From contig JAXGGA010002018.1 of assembly GCA_038373865.1 (NCBI GenBank), forward strand, positions 1-64,000: DNA of 64,000 bases, written 5' to 3'. Positions 21,951 through 31,958 of the stretch are shown here, one piece after another. Position 1 is the stretch's first letter; each line of letters opens with the position of its first letter. This DNA is from Uloborus plumipes (taxonomy: Eukaryota; Arthropoda; Arachnida; Araneae; Uloboridae). The translations under genes were made by a program, and so were the position numbers. The notes beneath the pieces are model-generated. The model saw only the letters and a program-made list of their open reading frames with translations, did no database searches and had not been told where the DNA came from.

Positions 21951-23514
21951 TACTGCTCAAAACAATTATGGGAGTACATGGTTTTAGTAAAATTACGCAA
22001 AGATGTATATCAGTAAGTAACATAAAATGAATCGTCCATAATTTAAAGCCTACCAGGAAACGGAAGAAGAAAACTTTACGTGCAAATTAAAGTTAATGAC
22101 GTCAAAAAGCAGAAAGAGGAGATAAGTGCAGACTTCGGGATGTTGCAGCAACGTCCGTTTTATGTCTCAACTGTGAAATTCGATAGCACAGTAGTTTTTT
22201 ACATTTTTTTTATAAGACAAGGTTATTTGAGAATGTCTAAACAACGTGATTTACCGGAATCAATGCCATGGCGTGTTATAGGCAGGCTGGAATCGCGCAA
22301 ACACAACGTAGTGCCGCGGATGATGTTGGAGTCGTCAGAGGTGTTACAAGGCTGTGGAATCGATTCCAAGAAACAGGAAATGTTAGACGTCGATCAGGGT
22401 AAGATCAGCTACGCCCCACTACAGCAACTGATGACCGGTACATACGGTTAACAGCCCGTCGAAACAGAATAGAGAATGCTACGCACCTGTAATCACAGTT
22501 GCTCTTGGCAATAGAGCGAAGGGTGTCCAGCCAAACACAGTACGTAATCGGCTTCATGAGGGAGGGCTCTATGCGGGTAGGCCAATGGTTTGCATTCCGT
22601 TGACTCCACTACGCCACCGTGCGACCCGAAGAAGATGGGCTGCTGAACATCGAAATTGGGAGCAACATGATTGCAGCCAAGTGCTGTTTACAGACGAGTC
22701 TCGATTCACTCTGGAGAGCGACACCGGACGTGTTCTGATATACAGGGACAGTTTCACTCGAAATAACCCAGCATTCGTTCGTGAAAGGTCTCAATACAGA
22801 CGAGCTGGTGGATGGTATGGGGTGGAATCAGCCTAGGTGGACGTACGGACCTGCATATCATTTGGAATGGCCCTTTGACGGGCCAAGGGCATGCAGACGA
22901 GATACTGAGACCTCGTGTCATCCCTTACCCTGGAGCAATTGGAGATTCCTTTGTTTTGCAAGGCGATATTGCTCGACGGAAGAGAGCTCGTCTGGTGGAG
23001 AACATGCTGATGCTGAAAAAATGCAGCGTATGGAATGGCAGCATGCTCAACTGACCTGAATCCAATCAATCATGTTTGGGACATACTCGGACGATGCATT
23101 GCTGCGTGACCAAGGTCGCCTGTTACTGTCTGAGACTTGGAGATTGCACTTCTTGAGGAGTGGAACAGTATTCCCCTAAGTCAGATCGATAACTTTATTG
23201 CATCCATTCCAAACAGGTGTGCGCAGTCTTAGAAGCTCAAGGAGACCACACGCCTTATTGAAACTCATGCATCAAGTCTAAACAGTACCTTTTTTTTCAT
23301 CTTTTACATGTAACCAAACTGTTGCCCTAAATCACCTTTTCATGTTTTTTCCACATTTTCAAAGAATTAAAGATTAATTCCAAAGTTTTTAGGTCTTTTT
23401 TTCTGTATTGTGCACTGATACGCGTGTACTATCCATATGCATGCCAATCCGTTGCTATCTTGCACGGTTTTCTTCACTTTTTTGCTTGCTCCCCTAATTC
23501 TTTTGAGCAGTGTA
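21951..23514 (+). mobile_element. Tc1-like transposon, near full length, inactivated
   Basis: The ends are CTGCTCAAAACAATTATGG after a TA at 21951-21952, and CCCTAATTCTTTTGAGCAG then TG and TA (23513-23514). The termini are imperfect inverted repeats and TA is the expected target site of Tc1/mariner elements. The roughly 1.56-kb length fits a Tc1 element. The interior encodes a broken Tc1-like transposase on the plus strand. Confidence 0.9.
22233..23240 (+). pseudogene. Tc1-like (DD34E family) transposase, frameshifted
   Basis: An ATG at 22233 opens MSKQRDLPESMPWRVIGRLE, a usual Tc1 DNA-binding start. The catalytic core appears as VLFTDESRFTLES (first Asp, 22682 onward), MVWGGISLGGRTDLHIIWNG (22812), FVLQGDIARRKRARLVENML (canonical DDNARPHRAR changed) and, in another frame, LNPINHVWDILGR at 23056. 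In the last block the position normally Glu (NPIEHVWD) is Asn, codon 23068-23070. Frameshifts separate the blocks. So the protein cannot be made intact and lacks a catalytic residue. Confidence 0.93.
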
Positions 23515-23815
23515 GAAAAAAATGTTCATTTACACAACTCATGTTATAATTTTATTGATAAAAGTACTTATTATAATGAGAACTACTAACGTTAACTTGT
23601 GAATTTGTATTTAAATGTCTAAGCCATTGAACAAGTTCCTTTCTAAACTGTTCCACCAGGAAAGAGACGTCCCTTACCTGTTATATTTTGAATAAATAGG
23701 GTAAACCGATCAGTAAATAAATAGCCCCCAATGAAGGAACCCTTTTTGATATTTTAGTTTGCTTAAAAAATAAGAGTTCAAAACTTTGATGAATTGGTAG
23801 CAATAAATTACTCCT

Positions 23816-24400
23816 ACACTGTAAAAACTGAAACAGTCAAAAATGAGTACTTTCATGCTTTCAAATTTTCGTGAATGCTTTTATTTCAAATACGAATCTT
23901 TCTGTTTCAAACCTAAGAACCAATGTTTTCAAATCTGAAATTTAAGTGCTCAAATTTGAGTCAAATCACTTTAAATTTGTTAAATGAACTTAATTTTAAC
24001 GGGGTAATTGAAATTATTCATATTATATTTCATCTGCTGCTATTTCGAACGAATTGCTCTTTCCAGTAATATTTTATCAAATAAATTATGAGGAACTACT
24101 TCTTGTCTTTTTCACCGTCATTTTGTCCTGACTGCGGAAGAATAGATAAACATTGAGTCAAGATGGCGGACAAGTGAAAGTTGCACCGAAAGCGAATTTT
24201 TCATTTAGAAGGATCCGTTGAAAATTTAAACGTAAGTTCGCTGAATTTTGTATCATTGAAATTATTTTTCCTATTTTTATTGTAAATGCACTTTTATTTC
24301 TATATCAATGAGAAAAAATGTGTTTTTGGCAATGAGTACATCATAGTTTCAAAATTTATGACACCGCTTTGTTTCAAATGTGAACACTTGCATGTTTTTA
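23816..24400. repeat. TACACTGT-ended repeat (Tc1/mariner-style terminus) with ATGAGTAC words
   Basis: The left edge TACACTGTAAAAACTG and following GTCAAAAATGAGTAC match the reverse complement of the right end of the element at 31959-32577 (TACACTGTTAAAACAAC, AAAAATGAG). It is probably a copy of that miniature family; its right boundary is not clear. Confidence 0.45.
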
Positions 24401-24720
24401 CTTGGTTCCCCTTATACTACCATAATAACTCTTTTAAGAGTTAAATTAATTTATTTAAGCGAGGTGATTAAATTAATTCATATTTTATTTCATCTGTTGC
24501 ACTTTTGAGCGAATTACTCCTCTTAGTAATATTTCATTTGACATAATGTAGGGAACTATTTTTTGGGCTCGGATGGTGACGGATATTTGTAATCTGCCAT
24601 GCGATCCGTCGTGAGTCGTAACTGCCCGCAAGTACGGAACAGCAAAAATTGACGTGTTCAGAATAGTGCGGCGTCATTGAATTCACAGAAAATTTTTAAG
24701 GTTAGTGCATCAGAGTTTTA
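23990..24720 (+). repeat. Diverged ~460-bp tandem duplication
   Basis: The block at 23990-24100 (AATTATTCATATTATATTTCATCTGC, GCGAATTAC/CGAATTGCTC, TAGTAATATT) is repeated at 24450-24560. Each copy is followed by a GC-richer stretch and then a donor-like site: AAAC|GTAAGT at 24232 and AAG|GTTAGT at 24701. This may be a duplicated first-exon region of the gene model at 25.7-27.2 kb. Confidence 0.6.
24150..24231 (+). promoter_or_regulatory. Candidate promoter/first noncoding exon with YY1-like AAGATGGCGGAC
   Basis: At 24159-24172 the phrase TCAAGATGGCGGAC matches the YY1-type AAGATGGCGG motif common in 5' UTRs of animal housekeeping genes. About 60 nt downstream lies AAAC|GTAAGT, a good 5' splice site. 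It is placed 1.4 kb upstream of the ATG exon at 25666. Function is inferred from motif and position only. Confidence 0.3.
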
Positions 24721-24930
24721 ACTACAATAAAGTTTTCTGTTATTATTTGTTTCAGTGCATGACAATATTAATTAAAAGATGCGTGGAATGTTCTGTAGAG
24801 ATAGAACGATTCGACCTGGCCGAGTTATGAGGTTTTGCCTGTGGCTTTAACCTGTAAGCATATATTGTATAGATTCATTAAACAATTGTAATGAAATAAA
24901 ATATTGTCCTTTAAGTTGCACATAATTATA

Positions 24931-25087
24931 CAGTGGGTGCCTATTAATTGAATCCGTGGTTAATCGAATCATTCGCGTTAATTAATCAAATCGTCTAAAA
25001 CAAAACAAAATCCATTTTTATTAAATTAGCTGCTTTTTTGAATCGAAACTTCAAAACAAACGTGATTTATGTAAGCGGCGTCCACTG
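24931..25087. mobile_element. Pogo/Tigger-type miniature element (157 bp)
   Basis: The ends are CAGTGGGTGCC at 24931 and, inward from 25087, CAGTGGACGCCG. TA dinucleotides flank both sides (24929-24930, 25088-25089). This matches the end style of Tigger-derived miniatures. No coding content. Confidence 0.75.
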
Positions 25088-25192
25088 TATCAAAAATTAA
25101 ATGGGACATTTTTAAATGCTATCAGAAAAAAAAGCTTTTAAATAAACTAATCTAACCTTCACATTATATTGTGCATATACAACTTTACAACC

Positions 25193-25210
25193 TTAGGTTG
25201 GCGACCCCTG
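25193..25210 (-). mobile_element. Solo right end of the GTTGGCGACCCCTG hAT family
   Basis: ACCTTAGGTTGGCGACCCCTG ends at 25210 and matches the right terminus of the complete element at 26285-26742. No left end lies nearby, so this is a truncated copy. Confidence 0.55.
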
Positions 25211-25665
25211 TACGTTCATGTAAAACATTTTCCTTCAGTGAGAAGAATTTAAAAAATCATTTGTTTCTTCAAAATTATTCGATTTTACAAGGATCGAAGT
25301 TATCCTATATTTCCTATAAATCTTATATTTAAAAAAATCCTTTATTCAGTGTTCATTTGCTCTTGAAAAAAAATGCTTGAAAAAAGTTAAGTTAATTTTC
25401 AAGTGCCAAAGTTTTAAAAAAAGAGATAAATTATTAGTTTCAAAACCATGAAAAAGTTTGAAAAATTTCTTGATGTTTGAATTTTTTAATTGCTTAGTTA
25501 AAAAAAATTCTACAGTGCAATTTTCTGAATTGGTGCTTGAAATGCATTTTTGCGAAAAATTGTCTTTTGTATTTGAGATTTCAATACTTTTGCAACTTGC
25601 AAATATTTTGCTGATTAGTATATTTATGTTTACCTTCATTAAATTATAAAGGAACTTATTTTTAG

Positions 25666-25724
25666 AATCATGGCAAAATTGAATTTTTCAGACCTAGCCA
25701 AAAATCGCTTTTTGTGCTTGATAT
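25666..25724 (+). CDS. Candidate start-codon exon of a small membrane protein gene
   Basis: A strong acceptor (ACTTATTTTTAG) precedes AATCATGGCA, and a consensus donor ATAT|GTAAGT follows at 25725. The coding part from ATG 25670 reads MAKLNFSDLAKNRFLCLI plus one base (phase 1). The next exon candidate at 26026 begins with two bases that complete the codon and then stays open for 73 codons. Family unknown; the model is an inference from splice sites and phase and needs transcript support. Confidence 0.4.
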
Positions 25725-26025
25725 GTAAGTTTTTTTGCATTTTGTAATTATGTTCAACGTTATGTAATAGCAAATGTATTTTATAGGAAACATACTAACA
25801 TTGAACGTGCTTCGCTGAAACTTGCTTCGTATGTATAAGATTTCAATTCTTCTGCATCTTGTAAATGTGTTAATATTTTTGATTATTGGAAGTTATTTCG
25901 ATTTGTGCTACTCCAGATTAGCTTGTTTTAATTTTTACTTTACTAACTAAGAAATTATTAACTTTTGTCTGTTTATATACTTATTTATTTTTGCAAGCTT
26001 TATTTTAATCATTTACTTATTTTAG

Positions 26026-26248
26026 GCTTACTTATTTGTAGTTCAAATTTTTATTCGCAACTTCATGAGCAAAAGAATTTAAAATACTTGGTTTTATTCA
26101 TGATTATGGCTTTTGCTGCCACCTCTATCTTAAAACTTATACCTGTTATGATAAAAACGCAAAACATAGATTACTCCATAGTGTATATCGAGATTACAAG
26201 AAGCACTTTTTTTACTCCGTTGCTCACAAAATTTGTTTCTGAACAGAG
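26026..26248 (+). CDS. Candidate transmembrane exon
   Basis: It is flanked by a polypyrimidine acceptor (TACTTATTTTAG, AG at 26024-26025) and a donor AG|GTACAG at 26249. Entry phase 1 matches the exon at 25666-25724; exit phase is 2. It encodes 73 codons including NFYSQLHEQKNLKYLVLFM followed by IMAFAATSILKLIPVM, which forms at least one hydrophobic membrane segment, then a more polar tail ending TKFVSEQ. Word use looks protein-like rather than low-complexity. I do not recognise the family. An alternative is a chance open frame of 100 codons. Confidence 0.42.
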
Positions 26249-26284
26249 GTACAGGTTTCTTACTTAAATTATCATGTTTTAGAA

Positions 26285-26742
26285 CAGGTGTCGTCAACCT
26301 TTTTTACTCAAGGGTCACAGGGAATTTTTGGAGGCGAGGCGGGCCAACAATATATCAGTTTAGATGGCTTTGTTAGTCCTAGCCCTCTCTCATATAGCCA
26401 CTTATTTTTATTTGTTTTTGTGTGTGTGTGTTGGTCAAAAATAAAGTTCGAAACAAAACAAAAGCATCAATGACAAAATTTTTACCGATTTACCTACATT
26501 TTCTTTTAAATTTTCAATTATTACCATTTTAATACCCATAAATATGCATTTATGTCATAAAGCTCTAATATGACATTTGGTAAACTTGTAAAAGTTAAAT
26601 TAATTGAGACAGGGTTATCGTAGTTAAAGATAAAAATAAAATGATTTTTATTAATTTTTTTTTTAGTTAGCAAGCTTCCAGGGATCCAGACAATCTGTTC
26701 ACAGGCCGGATCTGGCTGCGGGCCTTAGGTTGGCGACCCCTG
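26285..26742. mobile_element. hAT miniature element, CAGGTGTCGTCAACC family
   Basis: The left end CAGGTGTCGTCAACCTTTTT and the right end, inward, CAGGGGTCGCCAACCTAAGG are inverted repeats typical of hAT elements. The flanks share TTTAGAA (26278-26284 and 26743-26749). The interior has AGGGTCACAGGGAATTTTTGG and GCGGGCC blocks and no transposase. It lies in the putative intron between 26248 and 27008. Confidence 0.88.
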
Positions 26743-27007
26743 TTTAGAAAAATATGATTTTAAATAAAATTTTAAATTGTTTTAAAATTCTTTTTTTCTT
26801 TAATTTTGATATTTTTTACAATATATTTGAGTAAAAATACGTACATTGTATAGCCTTATGTACAGTAGAACCCAGTGTAATAATAAATTGGCAAAAAAAG
26901 AAATAGGCAAACCTATGTGCTGAAAGAACTTAAAATGTTATGTTTTAACATTTTGGTGCATCTGTTATTAATAAATAATTTATTCAATATGTATAAACAT
27001 TTTCTAG

Positions 27008-27166
27008 ATTGATGCTGTATTCAACTTGCTCTACAGCAATAGAGGGAGGAATTTACGCTTTGGACCACTGCCTGCATCGATAGTTCAAGCAAGACATTCT
27101 GGAAGTTCTGCAGCAGAGCAGTTGACTCGACAGTTAGTTCCACAACAATCGATCCTTCAAATGAAA
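27008..27166 (+). CDS. Candidate internal or last exon, reading frame ambiguous
   Basis: The acceptor TTTTCTAG (AG 27006-27007) precedes a GC-richer stretch and a possible donor AAA|GTATGC is at 27167. Read in phase 0 the interval is exactly 53 open codons, starting IDAVFNLLYSNRGRNLRFG and ending QQSILQMK. Read in the phase expected after the exon at 26026-26248 it gives LMLYSTCSTAIEGGIYALD and stops at TAG 27081-27083, making a protein of about 117 residues. Both readings look protein-like. The product is not recognised. Confidence 0.35.
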
Positions 27167-27189
27167 GTATGCTATGAACATTTAGCCTG

Positions 27190-27310
27190 GTGAGCTCTTT
27201 GTCACTTTTTAAAATTTTGGTTACTTATAGTTACCCCTTGAAATTTTTGTCGTCTTTCAATAACTTTCTTGAAATTTGTTTTATTAAAATCTCTTTCTAA
27301 GAAATTAAGG
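27190..27310 (+). repeat. GTCACTTTTTAAAATTTTGGTTAC repeat, copy 1
   Basis: The block of GTCAC-TTTT-GGTTAC-TTTTTGTC words, followed by CTTTCTTGAAATTTGTTTTA, recurs at 29500-29620. It is a dispersed repeat of unknown class. Confidence 0.5.
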
Positions 27311-27670
27311 AAATCATCAAACTTTAGCTGTCGAGGGTACATTGCGAGGATATTTTAGTTTTGGGTTCATCTTTGTTTATAAGTTATAGCTAACATAATG
27401 ACTGTTAAAGCAAAGGAATCCAATCTTTGTCAAAGAAAAGAATCTTTTAAACTACCTTTGAAAATTTCTTAAATTAAAAAACATAAAGAATATATTATTT
27501 CATTAATTTTCCACAATTTATGCCTCACAAACATTCAAATTATCAATTTTGGATTAACATTCTATGGTACAAGCATTTCTCTTGCTTACTAATTTCGTTT
27601 AAACTACTTTTCCGCTTTGTAATGTTGGCAAGTTTGTAACATGAAAAGTGTTTTTGTTTTTGAATATAGT

Positions 27671-28025
27671 CAGAGCCCGATCATTCTGACATTGGACATG
27701 GAGTACATTTCTATTTCAGGCCCCCCCCCCCCCACTATCCTTCTCATCATATTAGTTACGTGTTACGAATTCTTGCAATACAAGAATGAAATAAAAGTAT
27801 TGTGCGCCGAAAAGATTGAACTTAAAAAAACAATAATGCTATCAAATTATTAGGAGACAAATATACGTCGACATATGCAGTAGGTTTTTAATATTAATAG
27901 CAAAATATACCGTAGGCATTTTGTATTTAGGAGGAATTGGATAAAGTAAGGAGATTTTGGGCCCCCCCCTGAAATCTAAGAGGAGGGGCCTGTGCCCCGC
28001 ATCCCCATGTGGTAATCAGGCTCTG
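27671..28025. mobile_element. hAT-like miniature element with perfect 8-bp duplication
   Basis: The ends are CAGAGCCCGATCA at 27671 and, inward from 28025, CAGAGCCTGATTA. A perfect 8-bp duplication AATATAGT flanks it at 27663-27670 and 28026-28033. Poly-C tracts occur at 27720-27733 and 27962-27968. No transposase. Confidence 0.88.
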
Positions 28026-28271
28026 AATATAGTGTGTTCGGAAAAATTGGAGAATCATCATTGAAAAATTGTCAACATTCTAAAAATTGCATAAGAAGTT
28101 CAAAAGAAAGTTTTTTGCATCCTGAGAACATTTCAAATATTTTTTAAGTTGGAAGTTATTGTAATTTATACCACTTTATTATTTCGTACTTTATTAAGAA
28201 ATTATCGTATTTTGCTATATTAAAATAATTCTTGATTCAGATATAAACTGTTAACTTAATTTTTTTTCTCT

Positions 28272-28539
28272 TTAACATGTTGACTGCTCAGCTACGAAAT
28301 TATGCGTTTTCATGTCATTTTGCTGAAGAATTGAATTTGAGTTAGCTTTTAGGTGATAGATTTGCTCTTTTGATTTGCTCTTTTGGTCCAGATTAGAATT
28401 ACTCTGTAGTACATTGGCATTAATAGGGATATTTGGCGACTGAGGCGATGCTAGTAAATCAAAAGTAGTTGACAAGTGCAGTTTTTTTGCCCAGCTCATA
28501 TGATATGATTTTTTTGTAACTTAGCAGTCAACGTGTTAA
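28272..28539. mobile_element. piggyBac-like miniature element at TTAA, copy 1
   Basis: TTAA at 28272-28275 and 28536-28539 flank the inverted ends CATGTTGACTGCTCAG and, inward, CACGTTGACTGCTAAG. TTAA target sites define piggyBac-type insertion. The interior is non-coding. A diverged second copy is 600 bp downstream. Confidence 0.72.
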
Positions 28540-28877
28540 TGCTATACGACAAATTCAAATGATTTTTATTAATAAACAGCAGACATAAAGCTTTGCATGC
28601 AAAATTTTGAAGATTTTTCAAGCCCTGACCCATACTATCTGTAGCAGTTTTCTGAAAGTTCTACCCGTTTAACCGGGCTCAAGAATTATATTGCCCGACA
28701 TTCCCGGGACATGTAAAATTTCTGATTGTGCATGAATCTTCTACCCTTACATGCGCAGCTGAGCATGTAATTTTTTAATAAAATATTTCTTTCCAAACCT
28801 TACTATTTCATATTTTACTTACAAAATTGTATTACAATGATTCAGATCGAAAGCTATTAATATTCTCGTTTGTATGA

Positions 28878-29111
28878 TTAACATGTTGACTGTTTAACAA
28901 CGAGGTAGTTTGTTGCTGGGAGAATCGAAATTCAGTTAGCTTGTGATTGATTTGTTGTATTCGTCCATATTAGAATTTATGCGTTGTACATTGACACGAA
29001 TTGGATATTTGGCTTCTGAGAAGATGCCAGTAAATCGAAACTAGTTGGCAGGTACACAAGCTTTTAGCACAGCGCTACGAATTTTTGTAGTTTAGAAGGT
29101 CAACATATTAA
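28878..29111. mobile_element. piggyBac-like miniature element at TTAA, copy 2
   Basis: The ends CATGTTGACTGTTTA and, inward, TATGTTGACCTTCTA are flanked by TTAA (28878-28881, 29108-29111). Homology with copy 1 continues past the right TTAA (ACGACAAATTCAAATG / ACGACAAATTGAAATG), so the two arose by duplication of a larger segment rather than two insertions. Confidence 0.65.
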
Positions 29112-29270
29112 TGCAATATACGACAAATTGAAATGTAAACCTGCCCAGCAGGCATGTAAAATTTTAAAGATAGAGTAACTTCCAAATTAAATAATGCTGT
29201 TAACTATATGGTCTGAACCATGGTAATTGCACTCGTCATTTATTAATTTTGTGTTACTTTATTTTTAATA

Positions 29271-29438
29271 GGACTCCTGGACTGTCTTCAAAAATTCGAA
29301 AAGGTCGTCCTCCTCTCGGACTCGCAGGCAGCCGTACAGGCTATTGGCTCCGTTGAAGCTCCTATATCTGTTGAGATCCTACAATGCCGAGAATTAATGC
29401 GTTGTATTAGAGATTTAAATAGAGCTCATCTGCGTTGA
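29271..29438 (+). pseudogene. RNase H fragment of a non-LTR retrotransposon
   Basis: The plus-strand frame from 29271 reads GLLDCLQKFEKVVLLSDSQA then AVQAIGSVEAPISVEIL and stops at TGA 29436-29438. The VVLLSDSQAAVQAI segment is the strand with the catalytic Asp of the RNase H domain found near the end of many arthropod non-LTR elements. Only about 55 codons survive and no reverse transcriptase flanks it. A splice-acceptor-like TTTTTAATAG lies just before it, probably by chance. Confidence 0.7.
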
Positions 29439-29489
29439 TGCGGGGCACTGCGCGGTTCTTCCGACTCCGAGACTACCCTGTACAGGGCG

Positions 29490-29620
29490 AGGACTCAGTC
29501 ACCTTTCTCACCTTTAGTCACCTTTTAAAGTTTTGGTTACTTTTTGTCACCTTTTGGAATTTTTGTCACCTTTTTAAACCTTTCTTGAAATGTGTTTTAG
29601 AAAAATCTATTTTTGATAAT
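29490..29620 (+). repeat. GTCACCTTTTAAAGTTTTGGTTAC repeat, copy 2
   Basis: Closely matches 27190-27310, including the trailing CTTTCTTGAAATGTGTTTTA. Internal GTCACCTTT words are tandem. Confidence 0.55.
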
Positions 29621-29653
29621 AGAATTTTTAAAAAGTATGAATATTCTTTTCTT

Positions 29654-29822
29654 TAGCAAATGCACCCACAGCTCGATCATAGCATCCTAAGACTGCAGTT
29701 TCGCCCGTATTATGGGCTCCTCAGTTAGGAATAGCCAATGATCGAGCCTAACTGAGGAGCCCATAATATGGGCAAAACTGCAGTCTTAGGATGCTATGAT
29801 CGAGCTGTGGGTGCATTTGCTA
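29654..29822. repeat. Near-perfect hairpin, 76-bp arms
   Basis: The arm 29654-29729 (TAGCAAATGCACCCACAG... to CAGTTAGG) pairs with 29747-29822 with only two mismatches and a 17-bp loop (29730-29746). The stem includes GACTGCAGTTTCGCCCG and TATGGGCTCCTCAG, related to the dispersed family at 4735 and 18950. A transcript would form a long dsRNA hairpin. The small number of mismatches suggests recent origin or gene conversion. Confidence 0.95.
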
Positions 29823-29829
29823 CAGTTCT

Positions 29830-30770
29830 GCCTCAGCCCTGGCTTACGGGCGGTAACTCATTGCACATTCCTTTCTTTACATGAAAATAAATAGAATTTT
29901 GAAGAAAAAAAAAAGCAAAAATCTGTCATTCAACCATTAAAAAAGTGTTTCACCCTTTTTTCCATGTGGCTCATTCACAAAACAAAGCCTTCAGAAGCCC
30001 CCTGTTTAAAAATTTAAAAATGAAACATTGCATAAAGATGGGATTTTCACTCATCCTCTATTGTCAATACTTTTTAGTGAACATTTATGCTTTGTATTTA
30101 CAGAGAAACAAGAAAGAGAATGCCAATGATTTTGCTATGAATTATTAAAAATATGAAAAGAATAAAAAATATGTTCATTAAATAATTGTCATCATCTTCA
30201 CTTCATAATTTCAGGTGTTGATGTAATTGATTTTAAAGAAAAATCTTTGAACATAACTAGGGGTGATTGTGTTCTGGTACTTTACCGGATTTCTGGTATT
30301 TTCATGATCGATTCTGGTATTTTCATGTTTGAAAATTCAGGAAATATAATATTTTTAAGTATGCTTTTAACTTCTCAACTCCAGAATTTTTTTGCTTTTT
30401 CGAATTTTCGATGATTATAGCGATAATTATTACTAATATTCATCGAATAGAAATGTTAAGCTGCCATTCTAATTGTTTTTTTGGTTTTATAAATTATTTT
30501 ATTTGCATCTTTTATGTTGATGCCTTCATTTTAAAAAATGCAATCGATTTGCATCCGATATGAGCTTATTACCCATAGGAGACAAATAAATGCAATATAT
30601 TTAGATTAAAAAATCATAAATTTAAAATTCATCCTGACTTATGAGTCACCCTGTATAAATTTTTACCACAAAGCAACATGTGTTGCGATTTTATACTTAT
30701 CAATGACTAATATTTTGTAAACTTTGCAATTTTGCATTTATTTCTCATTTTATTTCTTAAGCAATCTCTA
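29830..30770. other. No gene seen; short TTCTGGTATTTTCATG tandem words
   Basis: At 30275-30340 the words TTCTGGTA and TTTTCATG repeat, following TAGGGGTGATTGTG (hAT-end-like) at 30260. No matching second end is seen. The rest is AT-rich without coding support. Confidence 0.45.
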
Positions 30771-30772
30771 TA

Positions 30773-31285
30773 CACTTGTGGACATAATTCTGGGCACTTT
30801 TCTTCATTTTTTATAAAATGTCATCATTGTATAATAAATTATTAGATCTATGTTTTAGTTCACTTACTCCTTCTGCAATTTGTAAGAATTCATTTCATGT
30901 GAATACATAATTTTATTTTTTAATGAAACAATTTAAGGTTAAAAAACAATATCAGTTTTGTGAAAAAAAAAAGATAATTAATACTCAATTATAAAGTCAA
31001 TATTTTGTAGGAAAACCCATTACCTTTTGTACTAAATTTCGTTGACAGAGTTAATTACCAATCTAAATCACAATTCATTTAAAAAGTTTTGCTTACAGTT
31101 TGCATTAAAATTAAAAAAATAAAATAAAGGTAATATATTCACATCAAATGAATACACACATATTAGACACACATTAGAGTAATTATAAGTTAGTAATTTA
31201 AATTAGGTAAATAAATCTAATAACATTTTATGTACAGGCTAAAATCTTTAAAAGATTGAAATGTGTCCAGAATTTAGTCGGAGTG
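30773..31285. mobile_element. Tc1-like miniature element
   Basis: The left end, after TA at 30771-30772, is CACTTGTGGACATAATTCTG then GGCAC. The right end, inward from 31285, is CACTCCGACTAAATTCTGG then ACAC. The ends are inverted repeats of about 28 bp with several mismatches, and the second flank has lost TA. Interior is AT-rich and non-coding. Confidence 0.65.
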
Positions 31286-31958
31286 AAATTTTTCTCTTTC
31301 TGTTAAGGTACACTTGTCGAAACTTAATGTTGTGTTGTAATGTTAATGAGATGAAGCTATCTCTGTTTTCAACGGATTGGAAAATAATGTAGAACATTTT
31401 GTTGTTAAAGCTATGAAAATTTTAACGCAATGTTTTGCTCACAAAGCAAAAAAATATATTTTCATGTATTTATATTTTTACTGAAAGCAAAAATTGTTGC
31501 AAGTTAATGATGAAAATACTACAAGTTTTGCAATAAAAATATTTTGACATTACATTAGTTTTGTTTTTGTTTCATGATACATTCATATTAAAATGGAATG
31601 TAATAATTTTAAGCTCTTAATTTAGCATTTTTAATTAAAAAGCAATTATTAATTCAAAATGCATTTCACATGTTCTATGAATTTCATAAATTGTTTCAGC
31701 AGTGTAAGTACTCGTTTGTGATTGCATTGCTTTTGTTTTATTTCAGGATGTTCATCTTTTCTTATCATTGGCTTTACAGTTGTAAAAGTTATGAGTATTT
31801 TTAGCTGGTACGGGTGGAATTGCATCTCTTGGGTAAGACGATGAGAGATGCTACTCCACCTGTGCCTGCCACTTACAAAAAGAAAATAATAACATTCTGC
31901 CAACTGTAAATACAATAATCAGAAAAAGGAAACATCATAGAGTAAGACAAAAGCAGTG
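31286..31958. other. No gene seen
   Basis: AT-rich sequence with open frames no longer than expected by chance. No repeat family recognised. Confidence 0.5.
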
